From Gordonia amarae NBRC 15530 (GTDB lineage: Bacteria > Actinomycetota > Actinomycetes > Mycobacteriales > Mycobacteriaceae): DNA of 64,000 nt. Below the pieces are notes generated by a model that did no database searches, was not told the DNA's origin, and saw nothing but the letters and a program-made list of their open reading frames with translations. The stretch is taken from the NCBI RefSeq assembly GCF_000241345.1, contig NZ_BAED01000075.1, positions 32,330 through 96,329 of the forward strand, in the 5' to 3' direction. A program made the position numbers and the translations under genes. Shown here piece after piece: positions 1 to 8,650 of the stretch; position 1 is the first letter of the stretch; each line of letters opens with the position of its first letter.

Positions 1-511
1 GGTGGCCGAGATGCTGTGGGCCAGACCGGCCGTCACCGTCCTGGGCATCGACTGCCCGCCCGTCGTCGGATCGTCGGCGTCGGTGGTGCCGCACGCCCGC
101 GCCCGCATCAACCTGCGGGTGCCGCCCGGCATGGACGCCACCGAGGCGCAGGACCTGCTCATCGCCCACCTGACGGCGGCTGCGCCGTGGGGAGTGCATG
201 TGTCGATCGAACGGGAGGCCGTCGGATCACCGTTCTCCGGTGCCACCTCCGGACCCGGCCACGACACCCTCGTCGACGCGCTGTCGGCGTCGTACGGCGT
301 GCAGGTGTCCCGGCAGGGGCAGGGCGGGTCGATCCCGCTGTGCAGCGTGCTCGCCGAGACCTTCCCCGACGCCGAGATCATGCTGCTGGGCGTCGAGGAA
401 CCGGCCTGCCTGATCCACGCGCCCAACGAGTCGGTGGATCCGTCCGAGATCGAACACCTGGCGCTGGCCGAGGCGGTGTTCCTCACCGAATACCCGAACC
501 GCAAGGGATAA
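1..511 (+). CDS. M20-family metallopeptidase/amidohydrolase, C-terminal part
   Basis: This is the C-terminal 169 residues of an M20/M25/M40-type zinc hydrolase (dipeptidase, ArgE or DapE type). The frame is already open at the left edge, so the start and most metal ligands lie outside the window. Visible are the dimerisation-domain stretch with ARARINLRVPPG, then the second half of the catalytic domain with RQGQGGSIPLC and the tail LIHAPNESVDPSEI, where the His is the usual late metal ligand of the family. The substrate cannot be told from this fragment. It converges on the LysR gene, with only 19 bases between the stops. Confidence 0.8.
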   Translation, partial: VAEMLWARPAVTVLGIDCPPVVGSSASVVPHARARINLRVPPGMDATEAQDLLIAHLTAAAPWGVHVSIEREAVGSPFSGATSGPGHDTLVDALSASYGVQVSRQGQGGSIPLCSVLAETFPDAEIMLLGVEEPACLIHAPNESVDPSEIEHLALAEAVFLTEYPNRKG

Positions 512-530
512 CCGGACCGCCGGGCGCAGG

Positions 531-1505
531 TCAGTGAGGTCCCGGGGACAGGTCGGCGCGCGAGCGGTGCGTGCGCAGCGGCGGGATCGGCCTGCCCGGC
601 CAGCGTCCGGACGCGGCCAGCCTGCCGACCTCGTCGTGGATGATCTGACCGATCTGGATCGCCAGCCCGCGCGGGATCTCGATCTCGCGGGTCGAGGCCA
701 TCATCAGTGTCTGCGACACCGCCGGGTCGGCAAGCGGCGCCCACCGGATCCGGCCCGACTCGATCTCGTCGGCACACGCCGAACGCGGCAGCAGCCCGAA
801 CGCCGCGCCGCTCTGGATCAGGTCCTTGGTGAGTTGCAGCGAGTCCGTCGCATAGCGGGGTTGCAGGAGCAGCCGGCACCGTAGGGCGGCGTTCTCCAGC
901 GAGGTGCGCAACCCGTTCTGACTGCTCGGCAGCACGAGCGGGAGGCCCTCCACATCGCCGAACAGGAATGGTACCTCCGGGGTGAGATCGCTTGTCGCGC
1001 CGCCGAGGACGACGACATCCTCGGTGATGAGTTCGCCGCCGAACAACCGGTTGTCGGCGACCTGATCGGTGATCACGATGTCGAGCGCGCCCCGGGTGAG
1101 GGCCGAGATCAGCGAGTCGGTGTCGGACGCGGTCACGGTGACGGTGAGCTTGGGGAACGCCGACGCCAGCACGGACAGCAACGGATGCGCCAGCACACCG
1201 AGGGTCGACTCCAGCAGACCCAGCCGCAGGCCGCGTTCGACGCGCGCCAGTGACGAACCGGCGTAGCGCACCGCCAGTTCGAGCTGCCGCAGCGGCACCG
1301 CGGTACCCGCCCGCAGCCGTTCGCCCTCGTCGGTGAGTTCCATCCCGCGGGCGGTGCGGTGAAAGAGCTTGACGCCCAACTGCTCTTCCAGGCGATGCAA
1401 CTGCCGGCTCAGTGCCGGCTGGGCGATGCCCAGTGTCGCGGCGGCCTTGGTCATCGAACCCTCCTCGGCGATCGCGAGGAAGTAGCTGAGGCGGTGTGTG
1501 TCCAT
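531..1505 (-). CDS. LysR-family transcriptional regulator
   Basis: A 324-residue LysR regulator. The N-terminal winged helix-turn-helix spans about residues 1-60 (RLSYFLAIAEEGSMTKAA, then QPALSRQLHRLEEQLG). A periplasmic-binding-protein-like effector domain of about residues 90-300 follows. It is the last gene of a minus-strand run behind cysNC, 66 bases downstream of it, so it may be co-transcribed and act as a local regulator. LysR proteins such as CysB, Cbl and NAC often control sulfur and nitrogen genes, but no residue here proves a sulfur effector. The C-terminal tail is basic and proline-rich and probably disordered. Confidence 0.9.
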   Translation of the reverse strand: MDTHRLSYFLAIAEEGSMTKAAATLGIAQPALSRQLHRLEEQLGVKLFHRTARGMELTDEGERLRAGTAVPLRQLELAVRYAGSSLARVERGLRLGLLESTLGVLAHPLLSVLASAFPKLTVTVTASDTDSLISALTRGALDIVITDQVADNRLFGGELITEDVVVLGGATSDLTPEVPFLFGDVEGLPLVLPSSQNGLRTSLENAALRCRLLLQPRYATDSLQLTKDLIQSGAAFGLLPRSACADEIESGRIRWAPLADPAVSQTLMMASTREIEIPRGLAIQIGQIIHDEVGRLAASGRWPGRPIPPLRTHRSRADLSPGPH

Positions 1506-1571
1506 GGCGCAACCCAGTGTGTCACATCGTGGTTCGTTGCTCGGTTCGCTTCACTGAAGATCTCCGCTCCC

Positions 1572-3476
1572 TCAGATCTCCAGAGTGCGGCGGATCAGTT
1601 CGGCGATGGCGTGGGGTTCGTCGCCGTGATGGGTGACCACCAGGTCGGCCTCGGCGGGGCGTTCGTAAGGCGAATTGATGCCGGTGAACGCGGCGATCTC
1701 CCCGCGCCGTGCCTTGGCGTACAGGCCCTTGGGATCGCGGCTCTCGCACACATCCAGGGGGGTGTCGACGAAGATCTCGTAGAACGGCAGCCCGCGTTCG
1801 GCGTGGATCTCCTTCGCCCGCCGGCGTTCGGCGGCGAACGGGCTGATCAGCGACACCACGGCCACCACACCGGAATCGGCGAACAGGGCGGCGACCTCCG
1901 CGGTGCGGCGCATGTTCTCGCGGCGGTCGTCGTCGCCGAACCCGAGGTCGGAGTTGAGTCCGTGGCGCAGGTTGTCGCCGTCCATGAGGTAAGCCGGCCG
2001 GCCCTCGGCGACCAGGGACCGTTCGAGTTCGACTGCGATGGATGACTTTCCGGAGGCCGACAGGCCCGTCAGCCAGATCGTCGCACCCCGGGTGGCCCGC
2101 TGGTCACGGGTCACCGTCGAGGAGTGCCAGCGGACGGCGGGTTCCTTGCCGGCCGGGCCCTTGATCATCCCGGCGCCCACCGTCTTGTTGGTGGCCTCAT
2201 CGACGAGAATGAAGCTGCCGGTGTCGCGGTGGCGCTGGTAGTCGTCGAACATCATCGGCTGCTGCGTGCGTAGGGTGAGACGCCCGATGTCATTGAGCCG
2301 TAGGGAGTTCACCGTCTGGTCACGGTGCAGGGTGTTGACGTCGAGGCGGTAGGTGAGGGACTCGATCACCGCCTTCGATTCGCGGGTGGAGCTCTGCAGG
2401 ATGTAGCGGTTCCCGGGGGTGAGCACGGTGTCCTCGGAGAACCAGCACACCATGGCGTCGATCTCGCGGCCCACGTGCGGACGGTTCAACGGGCGGGCGA
2501 GCATGTCGCCGCGGGTGATGTCGATGTTGTCGCGCAACGACAGTGACACCGCCATCGCCGCGAACGCCTCGTCCACCGGGGTGCCGCCCGGCCCCCAGAT
2601 CTCGTCGACGGTGGTGGTGAAACCGCTGGGCAGTACCACGATCTCGTCGCCGCGCCGGAACGTTCCGCTCGCGATGGTGCCGGCGTAGCTGCGGTGATCG
2701 GAGCCGTCGGACACCTGCGGACGGATCACGTACTGCACGGGCAGCCGGGCGTCGATGAGATTGCGGTCCGAGGAGACGTGCAGGTCCTTGAGATGCCCGA
2801 GCAGCGAATTTCCGGAGTACCACGGCATATTCGAGGATCTGTCCACCACATTGTCGCCGAGCAGCGCCGACATGGGGATGAAGGTCAGGTCGCCGACGTT
2901 CAGCTTGCGGGCGAAATCGACGAACTCGTCCTGGATTTCGTTGAAACATTGCTGCGACCAGTCGACAAGATCCATCTTGTTGACGCACAGCACCAGATGG
3001 GAGATGCCCAGCAGCGTCGACAGGAAGGCGTGCCTGCGTGTCTGTTCCAGCACCCCCTTGCGGGCGTCGATGAGGATGATCGCGACGTCGGCGGTGGACG
3101 CGCCGGTGACCATGTTGCGGGTGTACTGCACGTGGCCGGGGGTGTCGGCGATGATGAACTTGCGTTCGGGAATCGCGAAGTAGCGGTAGGCGACGTCGAT
3201 GGTGATGCCCTGTTCGCGTTCGGCGCGCAGGCCGTCGGTGAGCAGGGCGAGGTTGGCGTACTCGTCGCCGCGCTCGCTGCTGGCGCGTTCGATGGATTCG
3301 AGTTGGTCGGTGAAGATGCTCTTGGAGTCGTAGAGCAGCCGGCCGATGAGTGTGGACTTGCCGTCGTCGACGCTGCCGGCGGTCGCCAGACGCAGCAGTT
3401 GTTTGGGTGCGCGGGTCGGTTCGGCCCCGGAATCGGTGATGCCGGGCTGTGCGGCGGGGGAAGCGGTGACGGTCAT
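1572..3476 (-). CDS. cysNC: Bifunctional sulfate adenylyltransferase subunit 1 / adenylylsulfate kinase
   Basis: A 634-residue CysN-CysC fusion. The N-terminal part is an EF-Tu-like GTPase that drives ATP sulfurylase with CysD: P-loop GSVDDGKS at residues 34-41, DTPGH at 111-115, NKMD at 166-169, then beta-barrel domains to about residue 440. The C-terminal part from about residue 464 is APS kinase, with P-loop GLSASGKSS at 471-479 and the DGDNLR motif, and it makes PAPS from APS. The start overlaps the cysD stop by one base, so translation is coupled. The fusion is typical of mycobacteria and relatives. It supplies PAPS for reduction or, given the sulfotransferase upstream, for sulfation. 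Confidence 0.97.
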   Translation of the reverse strand: MTVTASPAAQPGITDSGAEPTRAPKQLLRLATAGSVDDGKSTLIGRLLYDSKSIFTDQLESIERASSERGDEYANLALLTDGLRAEREQGITIDVAYRYFAIPERKFIIADTPGHVQYTRNMVTGASTADVAIILIDARKGVLEQTRRHAFLSTLLGISHLVLCVNKMDLVDWSQQCFNEIQDEFVDFARKLNVGDLTFIPMSALLGDNVVDRSSNMPWYSGNSLLGHLKDLHVSSDRNLIDARLPVQYVIRPQVSDGSDHRSYAGTIASGTFRRGDEIVVLPSGFTTTVDEIWGPGGTPVDEAFAAMAVSLSLRDNIDITRGDMLARPLNRPHVGREIDAMVCWFSEDTVLTPGNRYILQSSTRESKAVIESLTYRLDVNTLHRDQTVNSLRLNDIGRLTLRTQQPMMFDDYQRHRDTGSFILVDEATNKTVGAGMIKGPAGKEPAVRWHSSTVTRDQRATRGATIWLTGLSASGKSSIAVELERSLVAEGRPAYLMDGDNLRHGLNSDLGFGDDDRRENMRRTAEVAALFADSGVVAVVSLISPFAAERRRAKEIHAERGLPFYEIFVDTPLDVCESRDPKGLYAKARRGEIAAFTGINSPYERPAEADLVVTHHGDEPHAIAELIRRTLEI

Positions 3477-4390
3477 CAGAAGTAGCCTTCCTTCTTGCGG
3501 TCTTCCATGCCGGATTCGGAGATCCGGTCGTCGGCGCGGGTTGCCCCGCGCTCGGTGAGCCGGGTGGCCGACACCTCGTCGATCACCTGCTCCACGGTGA
3601 CGGCGTCGCTGAGCACACAGCCGGTGCAGGTGGCGTCACCGACGGTGCGGAAACGCACCGTCTCGGTGAGCACCTCCTCACCGTCGGCGAGTTCGACGAA
3701 ACGCGTTTTGGCGAGCAGCATTCCGTCACGCGGCACCACCTCGCGGCGGTGCGAGTAGTAGATCGAGGGCAGTTCGATCTCCTCGGCGGCGATGTACTGC
3801 CAGATGTCGAGTTCGGTCCAGTTGCTCAGCGGGAACACCCGGATGTGTTCACCCCGGTGGTGGCGGCCGTTGTAGAGGTTCCACAGCTCGGGGCGCTGTG
3901 CCCGCGGATTCCACGCGCCGAACTCGTCGCGGAAACTGAACACCCGCTCCTTGGCGCGGGCCTTCTCCTCGTCGCGGCGGGCACCGCCGAACACCGCGTC
4001 GAACTTGTTCTCCCGGATGCCGCGCAGCAGCGAGGTGGTCTGCAGCCGGTTGCGGCTCGCGCCGGGACCGGTCTGCTCGACGACCCGGCCGGCGTCGATG
4101 TCGTCCTGAACACTCGAAACAACCAGTCGCACACCGGTGTCGGCGACAACCTGGTCGCGGTAGGCGATGACCTCGTCGAAGTTGTGCCCGGTGTCGACGT
4201 GCATCAGCGGGAACGGAACAGGGGCGGGCCAGAACGCTTTGCGGGCGATGTGGAACATCACCACCGAGTCCTTGCCGCCGGAGAACAACATCGCCGGTCG
4301 CTGCGCGGTGGCGGCGACCTCGCGGAAGATGTGTACGGATTCGGCTTCGAGCGCGTCCAGGTGGGACAGTGCATAGCGGGTGGTGGTCAT
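3476..4390 (-). CDS. cysD: Sulfate adenylyltransferase subunit 2
   Basis: CysD, the catalytic subunit of ATP sulfurylase, forms APS from sulfate and ATP in complex with CysN. The PP-loop SGGKDS lies at about residues 36-41, followed by the family stretches GGARRDEEKARAKER and FPLSNWTELDIWQY. I place the start at the ATG at 4390 (MTTTRYALSHL, 304 residues). A longer frame runs upstream but would overlap the oxidoreductase gene and adds an Arg-rich tail foreign to the family. Only 17 bases separate this start from the upstream stop, and the end overlaps cysNC, which fits an operon. Confidence 0.96.
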   Translation of the reverse strand: MTTTRYALSHLDALEAESVHIFREVAATAQRPAMLFSGGKDSVVMFHIARKAFWPAPVPFPLMHVDTGHNFDEVIAYRDQVVADTGVRLVVSSVQDDIDAGRVVEQTGPGASRNRLQTTSLLRGIRENKFDAVFGGARRDEEKARAKERVFSFRDEFGAWNPRAQRPELWNLYNGRHHRGEHIRVFPLSNWTELDIWQYIAAEEIELPSIYYSHRREVVPRDGMLLAKTRFVELADGEEVLTETVRFRTVGDATCTGCVLSDAVTVEQVIDEVSATRLTERGATRADDRISESGMEDRKKEGYF

Positions 4391-4407
4391 GTGTGTCCTC
4401 CGGACTC

Positions 4408-5331
4408 TCAGAGCTTCGCGATGATCTCGGAACCGATGAACGCCGCGTCGTCGCACCACTGCGCGAGGGTGCTGCCGGTGACGCCGACACTCACGGCGGT
4501 GGCGCCCGCGTCGCGGTAGCGCCCGATCCGGTCGACGACCTCAGCGGGCGAACAATTCTCACCCGGCTTGCTGATGCCGCCGACGTGGATTGCCAACGGT
4601 GTTGTGCGACCGGCCTTGTCGCATTGTTCGGCGAGATAGCCGAGGGCCGCCCGCAGATCGTCGGGGCCGGTCATCCCGGCGGTGCGGGTGGTGGCCAGGT
4701 CGGTGCCCGACACCGAGGTGACGAACGGATTCCAGCCGTCGCCGAGTTCCACCGCCCGGCGGATGGCGCGCCTGGAGTTGCCGCCCACCAGCAGCGGGGG
4801 ATGCGGGCGTTGCACGGGGCCGGGCAGGATCCGGTTGCCGAACGCGGTGAAACCGTCGCCGTCGAAGGTGAACTCGGCCCCGGACAGGGCTGCCCGCAGC
4901 GCCGCGAGATACTCGTCGGTCAGGTCGTTTCTTCTGGCGAAATCGACACCGAGGGCGCGGAATTCGCCCTTGAGGTAGCCCGCCCCGACGCTGAGTGTGA
5001 CCCGGCCGCCGCTGAAATGATCCAGGGTGGCGACGGAGCGTGCGACGAGGAACGGACTGCGGTAGGGCAACACCAGGATTCCGGTCTGTAGTCGCAGCCG
5101 GGTGGTGGCGGCGGCCAGCAGCGACAACATCACGAACGGATCCTGCGCATGGTGCCCGCCCGCGTCGAGCCAGCGGCCGGTGGGGACCGGGTGGTCGGTG
5201 ACCAGACCGGCGTGGAAGCCGGCCGCGTCGAGCACCTTTCCGACCTCGGTCACCGCGGCAGGGGTCATGAACTCGCCGGCCGTGCGCAGCTCATCGAAAG
5301 GCAGCGAGACGTTGATCTTGATGTCGGCCAT
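4408..5331 (-). CDS. Luciferase-like (LLM class) F420-dependent oxidoreductase
   Basis: A 307-residue bacterial luciferase-like TIM-barrel protein of the type usually annotated as F420-dependent in mycolic-acid actinobacteria (TIGR03619-like). Visible family features are the N-terminal NVSLPF strand, GLVTDHPVPTGR after the first helix, QTGILVLPYRSPFLVARSVATLDHFSGGR, the GAGY turn and VGGNSRRAIRRAVELGDGWNP near the C-terminus. The substrate is unknown. It lies between the lipocalin-like gene (23 bases upstream) and cysD (17 bases downstream), so it is probably co-transcribed with sulfate-activation genes. It could oxidise a metabolite handled by the same pathway, or desulfonate one; both are guesses. 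Confidence 0.85.
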   Translation of the reverse strand: MADIKINVSLPFDELRTAGEFMTPAAVTEVGKVLDAAGFHAGLVTDHPVPTGRWLDAGGHHAQDPFVMLSLLAAATTRLRLQTGILVLPYRSPFLVARSVATLDHFSGGRVTLSVGAGYLKGEFRALGVDFARRNDLTDEYLAALRAALSGAEFTFDGDGFTAFGNRILPGPVQRPHPPLLVGGNSRRAIRRAVELGDGWNPFVTSVSGTDLATTRTAGMTGPDDLRAALGYLAEQCDKAGRTTPLAIHVGGISKPGENCSPAEVVDRIGRYRDAGATAVSVGVTGSTLAQWCDDAAFIGSEIIAKL

Positions 5332-5354
5332 GGTTGTTCGCGCTCCCGATGTCG

Positions 5355-6437
5355 TCAGGCGTTCTCAATTTTGCTGGGCGGGTTGGAACGTTCCATCATG
5401 CCGACCGCCTCCTCGCCGTCCCATCGGTACCGCACCCCCGCCTGATGCACCACCGGGAACTCGGGCATCTCCGCTTTCAGCGCGGCCGTCGAGAAGGTCT
5501 TGTCCTTGTGGTGCACGTCGTGGGCGCCGAACAGCACCTCGCCGTCGATGCGGATCGTCCCGTCAGCCGTGCGCAGTTCCAGCGACGCGTCGTCGCCGGC
5601 GGGGACCAGCCGGGTCAGCCACGGGGCCCGCACGATCTCGGCGGGGATGAGGTCGCCGTCGCCGGTGAACACATAACCTTCGGCGTAGCTTTCCTGGCCG
5701 TCGTCGCGTGGGGGATAGGCGATGTAGCCGAACGCCTTTCCGCTCGGGAATACCGCCGACTGCCAGCAGTGCCCCCAGAATCCGGCGAGCTTGCGCACAC
5801 CCTGGCGGCGGATACGCAGACCCCGGCCGGTGAACTCGTGGGCGGGTTCGCCGTCGACGGCGATCCGGCCGGTGGCCAGGAACAGTTGCTCGTACCGGGG
5901 GCCACCCATCAGTGCGTTGATGCCGTCGTCCTCGATCCCGTTGTTCTTGCTTTCGGGCACGGCGTTCTTGCCCATCGTCCCCTGAATCCACGGCGGCACA
6001 GCCATTTTCGCATCCACGTGGAAGCTGACGTCGACCAGCGGGCCGTCGGTGTCGCCGTCGATGAGGCCCTGCGCGGTGACCGCCGTCGCCTTGCCGTCGT
6101 AGGTCATTGTCCAGGTGTCGAATTCGTCGACACAGCGGAATGCCAGCCCGCCGGAACCGAGGACGGTGGGTTTACCCTCCGGGCCGATCGGCGGCACCGC
6201 CGGTTCGGTGGACCGCAGCCGGTAGATCCGGCCGTCCGGGTAGGTGACGTTGACCTGGATGTCGTGGTCCTCCCAGTTCGATGACACCGCCTCCACCCCG
6301 ATGCGGGGCAGGCCCACCGCGCCGCTGTCGTCGACAACCCAGAAACTCACCGAATCACGCATCTCCGGATTCTCGGGACGCTCGGCGAACACATGCTCGC
6401 GGGTGGGGTGCAGTCCACCGGTCAGATCAATCGACAT
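5355..6437 (-). CDS. Conserved protein, possible lipocalin-like (AttH/CrtC-type) fold
   Basis: A 360-residue protein with no clear enzymatic motif. The start is the ATG at 6437 (MSIDLTGGLHPTREHVF), because the longer frame reads back into the sulfotransferase gene. Sequence such as SFWVVDDSGAVGLPRIGVE, repeated beta-rich stretches and regularly spaced Trp and Asp-Gly pairs resemble hydroxyneurosporene synthase/AttH lipocalin-like proteins that actinobacteria keep next to lipid or steroid enzymes. That assignment is by eye. There is no signal peptide or membrane segment. It lies 22 bases downstream of the sulfotransferase stop and 23 bases before the luciferase-like gene. It might bind or hydrate the lipophilic substrate of its neighbours. 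Confidence 0.6.
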   Translation of the reverse strand: MSIDLTGGLHPTREHVFAERPENPEMRDSVSFWVVDDSGAVGLPRIGVEAVSSNWEDHDIQVNVTYPDGRIYRLRSTEPAVPPIGPEGKPTVLGSGGLAFRCVDEFDTWTMTYDGKATAVTAQGLIDGDTDGPLVDVSFHVDAKMAVPPWIQGTMGKNAVPESKNNGIEDDGINALMGGPRYEQLFLATGRIAVDGEPAHEFTGRGLRIRRQGVRKLAGFWGHCWQSAVFPSGKAFGYIAYPPRDDGQESYAEGYVFTGDGDLIPAEIVRAPWLTRLVPAGDDASLELRTADGTIRIDGEVLFGAHDVHHKDKTFSTAALKAEMPEFPVVHQAGVRYRWDGEEAVGMMERSNPPSKIENA

Positions 6438-6459
6438 ATCTTCTCTCCCTGTGGTTCTC

Positions 6460-7608
6460 TCAGTTACCGAGCCGGGCGGGGTGGGCGGTCCAGCGTTGGG
6501 CGTGGCCGACGTAGTCGGCGAACAACGGACGGATCTCATCGAGGTCCATGCCGAACTCGGTGGGGTCGGCATGGGTGCTGGGTTCGCGCTGATCGGCGGC
6601 ATGCGTCCACCAACTGGTCATCCGCGCCTCGAACTCCTCACTCACCGGGGTGCCCAGCCACCCGTACAGGCCCTTCACCTCGCCGATCGGGTCGGTCTGC
6701 ATGGCACGGAAGTCGATGTCGTAGAACCGGTCGTCGGCGCCGGCTTCGCGAAAACGCACCGCGCGGTCGATGCCGAGGGACCAGTGTTCGACGTTGAGCC
6801 TGCCGATGTACTCCTTGTCGATGCTGTCGGTGAACCTGCCGATGATGTCGGCGTACAGGTCGGCCACCGACAGCAACACATCGGTCGGGTCGCGGTGTGT
6901 CATCACGAACCGCGCGTCGGGAAAGGCGTTGTCGAGGGCGTCGAGCACCAGGATGTGCGACGGGCATTTCAGGCGCCATTCCCGGGCCGGCTCACCCCAC
7001 TGCATCAGTTTCATCACCCGGCGCTGATACTCGAAGGTGCTTGTCAGATCCGCTTCGGAGACAAACCATTCCGAGTAGCCGGGAATCTGGGCCAGGGACT
7101 GGAAGAAATGGGTTTTGAAGTCGAGCGCCATGATCTCGTGGCATTCCATCGGGCCGTGGATCGTCATCGGCACATGGCGGCGGCTACCGACGACGTCGCC
7201 GTCGCCCTCCTCGGGAATGCGCGGGTCGTGGCCGGTGACCGTCGACGGCGGCGGGCACGGGCGGCCCGACTCCCACAGCCGGATGTAGCGGATATCCGGG
7301 TCCTGGGACAGCAGATTCGCCAACGCCGACGACCCGGTGCGGGGCAGGCCCACCCCGATCAGCGGGGTGACGATCTCGGTGTCGTCGATCTCGGGATGGC
7401 GGCGATACCAGTCCTCGACCTGCAGGCGCTGACCGAGATATCCGACGATGCGCTGGTGCAGGAACGCCTCGCCCGCCGCGTTCAGGTGGGCCTCGTCGCG
7501 CAGGGAGGCGAGCAGTCTTTCCAGGCCTTCGCGGAACGTGTCCTCGCCGAAATCGGTGAGCCCGGTGCTCGCGCGAGCCTCGTCCATGACGTCGTCGGCG
7601 ATAGTCAT
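6460..7608 (-). CDS. PAPS-dependent sulfotransferase
   Basis: A 382-residue cytosolic sulfotransferase-family enzyme that transfers sulfate from PAPS to a hydroxyl or amine of a small molecule or lipid. The 5'-phosphosulfate-binding loop is GLPRTGSSALANLL at about residues 83-97. The 3'-phosphate-binding region is MTHRDPTDVLLSV at about 232-245. The start is supported by GGAGG a few bases upstream of the ATG. It is the first gene of the minus-strand cluster that ends with cysD, cysNC and LysR, so PAPS consumer and PAPS producer appear to share a transcript. Related mycobacterial enzymes (Stf family) sulfate glycolipids and terpenoids, but the acceptor here is unknown. Confidence 0.88.
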   Translation of the reverse strand: MTIADDVMDEARASTGLTDFGEDTFREGLERLLASLRDEAHLNAAGEAFLHQRIVGYLGQRLQVEDWYRRHPEIDDTEIVTPLIGVGLPRTGSSALANLLSQDPDIRYIRLWESGRPCPPPSTVTGHDPRIPEEGDGDVVGSRRHVPMTIHGPMECHEIMALDFKTHFFQSLAQIPGYSEWFVSEADLTSTFEYQRRVMKLMQWGEPAREWRLKCPSHILVLDALDNAFPDARFVMTHRDPTDVLLSVADLYADIIGRFTDSIDKEYIGRLNVEHWSLGIDRAVRFREAGADDRFYDIDFRAMQTDPIGEVKGLYGWLGTPVSEEFEARMTSWWTHAADQREPSTHADPTEFGMDLDEIRPLFADYVGHAQRWTAHPARLGN

Positions 7609-7741
7609 TGTGCCTCCGTGGGTGGTGGTGAAGGGCTGGGCCTCGGGTGTCTGAAATGTGTCTCACACCACATCCGCTGAGGTGTTGCTGACGAGAATAG
7701 GGTTCTCATCACGGGTGATTCCAATACCGATTACGGCGTCA

Positions 7742-7764
7742 AGCCATATCAAATTGTTATGGCT
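7742..7764. promoter_or_regulatory. Spaced inverted repeat in divergent promoter region
   Basis: AGCCATA and TATGGCT are separated by nine AT-rich bases in the 217 bp gap between the sulfotransferase (minus) and rhodanese (plus) genes. The gap also holds ATCACGGGTGAT and GAGAA/TTCTC dyads just to the left. One of these may be an operator for the sulfate/sulfotransferase cluster, possibly for the LysR protein. No confident -35/-10 pair was seen. This is a pattern-only call. Confidence 0.35.
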
Positions 7765-7825
7765 CTTGCGGTCAGGGTGCGCAAGACCGTGCACCGGCGG
7801 CGCGTCGGCGCATAGCGTGTGCGGT

Positions 7826-8650
7826 ATGTCTGTGCTGATCACCGTCGACGACCTCGCCGCCGCACTCGCCGGCCCCACCCCGCCCGTCGTGCTCGACGTG
7901 CGCTGGACGCTCGGCGGGCCGCCCGGGCACGGGGAATACCTGGGCGGACACCTACCGGGCGCGGTGTACGTCGACCTCGACACCGAACTCGCCGGGCACG
8001 GTGAGCCCACCGACGGGCGGCATCCGTTGCCGGATGTCGACGATCTGGAGCGGGCGGCGCGGCGGTGGGGGATCGAACCCGGCTCCGCCGTCGTCGCCTA
8101 CGACGGCGGTGGCAATCTGGCGGCCGCGCGGGCGTGGTGGCTGCTGCGGTGGGCGGGGCTGACCGACGTCCGGCTGCTCGACGGCGCGCTGCCCGCGTGG
8201 GTGGCGGCAGGGCTGCCGCTGACCGTCGGCGATGTGGTGCCCGCACCGGGCCGGGTCTCGCTGGCCGAGGGCGCGTTGCCGACGCTGACGCCGGCGGGGG
8301 CGGGAGCCTTCGACGGGGTGCTGCTCGATGCCCGTGCGCCCGAACGGTTCCGGGGTGAGACCGAACCCATCGACCCCAAAGCCGGTCACATCCCCGGCGC
8401 GGTCAGCGCCCCCACCGGCGACAACCTGACCCCCGACGGACATTTCCGGACACCGTCCGAGTTGCGCGACCGGTTCACCGCGCTGGGCGTCGGTGACGGG
8501 AAAGCCGTTGGCGCCTACTGTGGTTCGGGGGTGACCGCCGCACATCAGGTGGCGGCGCTGACCATCGCCGGATTCGATGACGCCGCGCTGTTCCCGGGGT
8601 CGTGGTCGCAGTGGTCCAACCACGACCTTCCGGTGGCCACCGGTGACTGA
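7826..8650 (+). CDS. Thiosulfate sulfurtransferase, tandem rhodanese
   Basis: A 274-residue two-domain rhodanese (SseA/CysA type). The N-terminal domain carries the Asp of VAYDGGG where the catalytic Cys would be, so it is the inactive half. The C-terminal domain has the active loop YCGSGVTA with Cys at about residue 232. The enzyme moves a sulfane sulfur from thiosulfate or 3-mercaptopyruvate to cyanide or a thiol. I use the ATG at 7826 (MSVLITVDDLAAAL). An upstream extension of the frame through AT-rich sequence has no family similarity. The stop lies inside GTGACTGA, which also starts the next gene. Confidence 0.92.
   Translation: MSVLITVDDLAAALAGPTPPVVLDVRWTLGGPPGHGEYLGGHLPGAVYVDLDTELAGHGEPTDGRHPLPDVDDLERAARRWGIEPGSAVVAYDGGGNLAAARAWWLLRWAGLTDVRLLDGALPAWVAAGLPLTVGDVVPAPGRVSLAEGALPTLTPAGAGAFDGVLLDARAPERFRGETEPIDPKAGHIPGAVSAPTGDNLTPDGHFRTPSELRDRFTALGVGDGKAVGAYCGSGVTAAHQVAALTIAGFDDAALFPGSWSQWSNHDLPVATGD

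Noticed and set aside
4391..4459. Longer N-terminus for CysD
   Set aside because: It would overlap the upstream gene and adds an Arg-rich segment foreign to CysD; ATG at 4390 fits the family.
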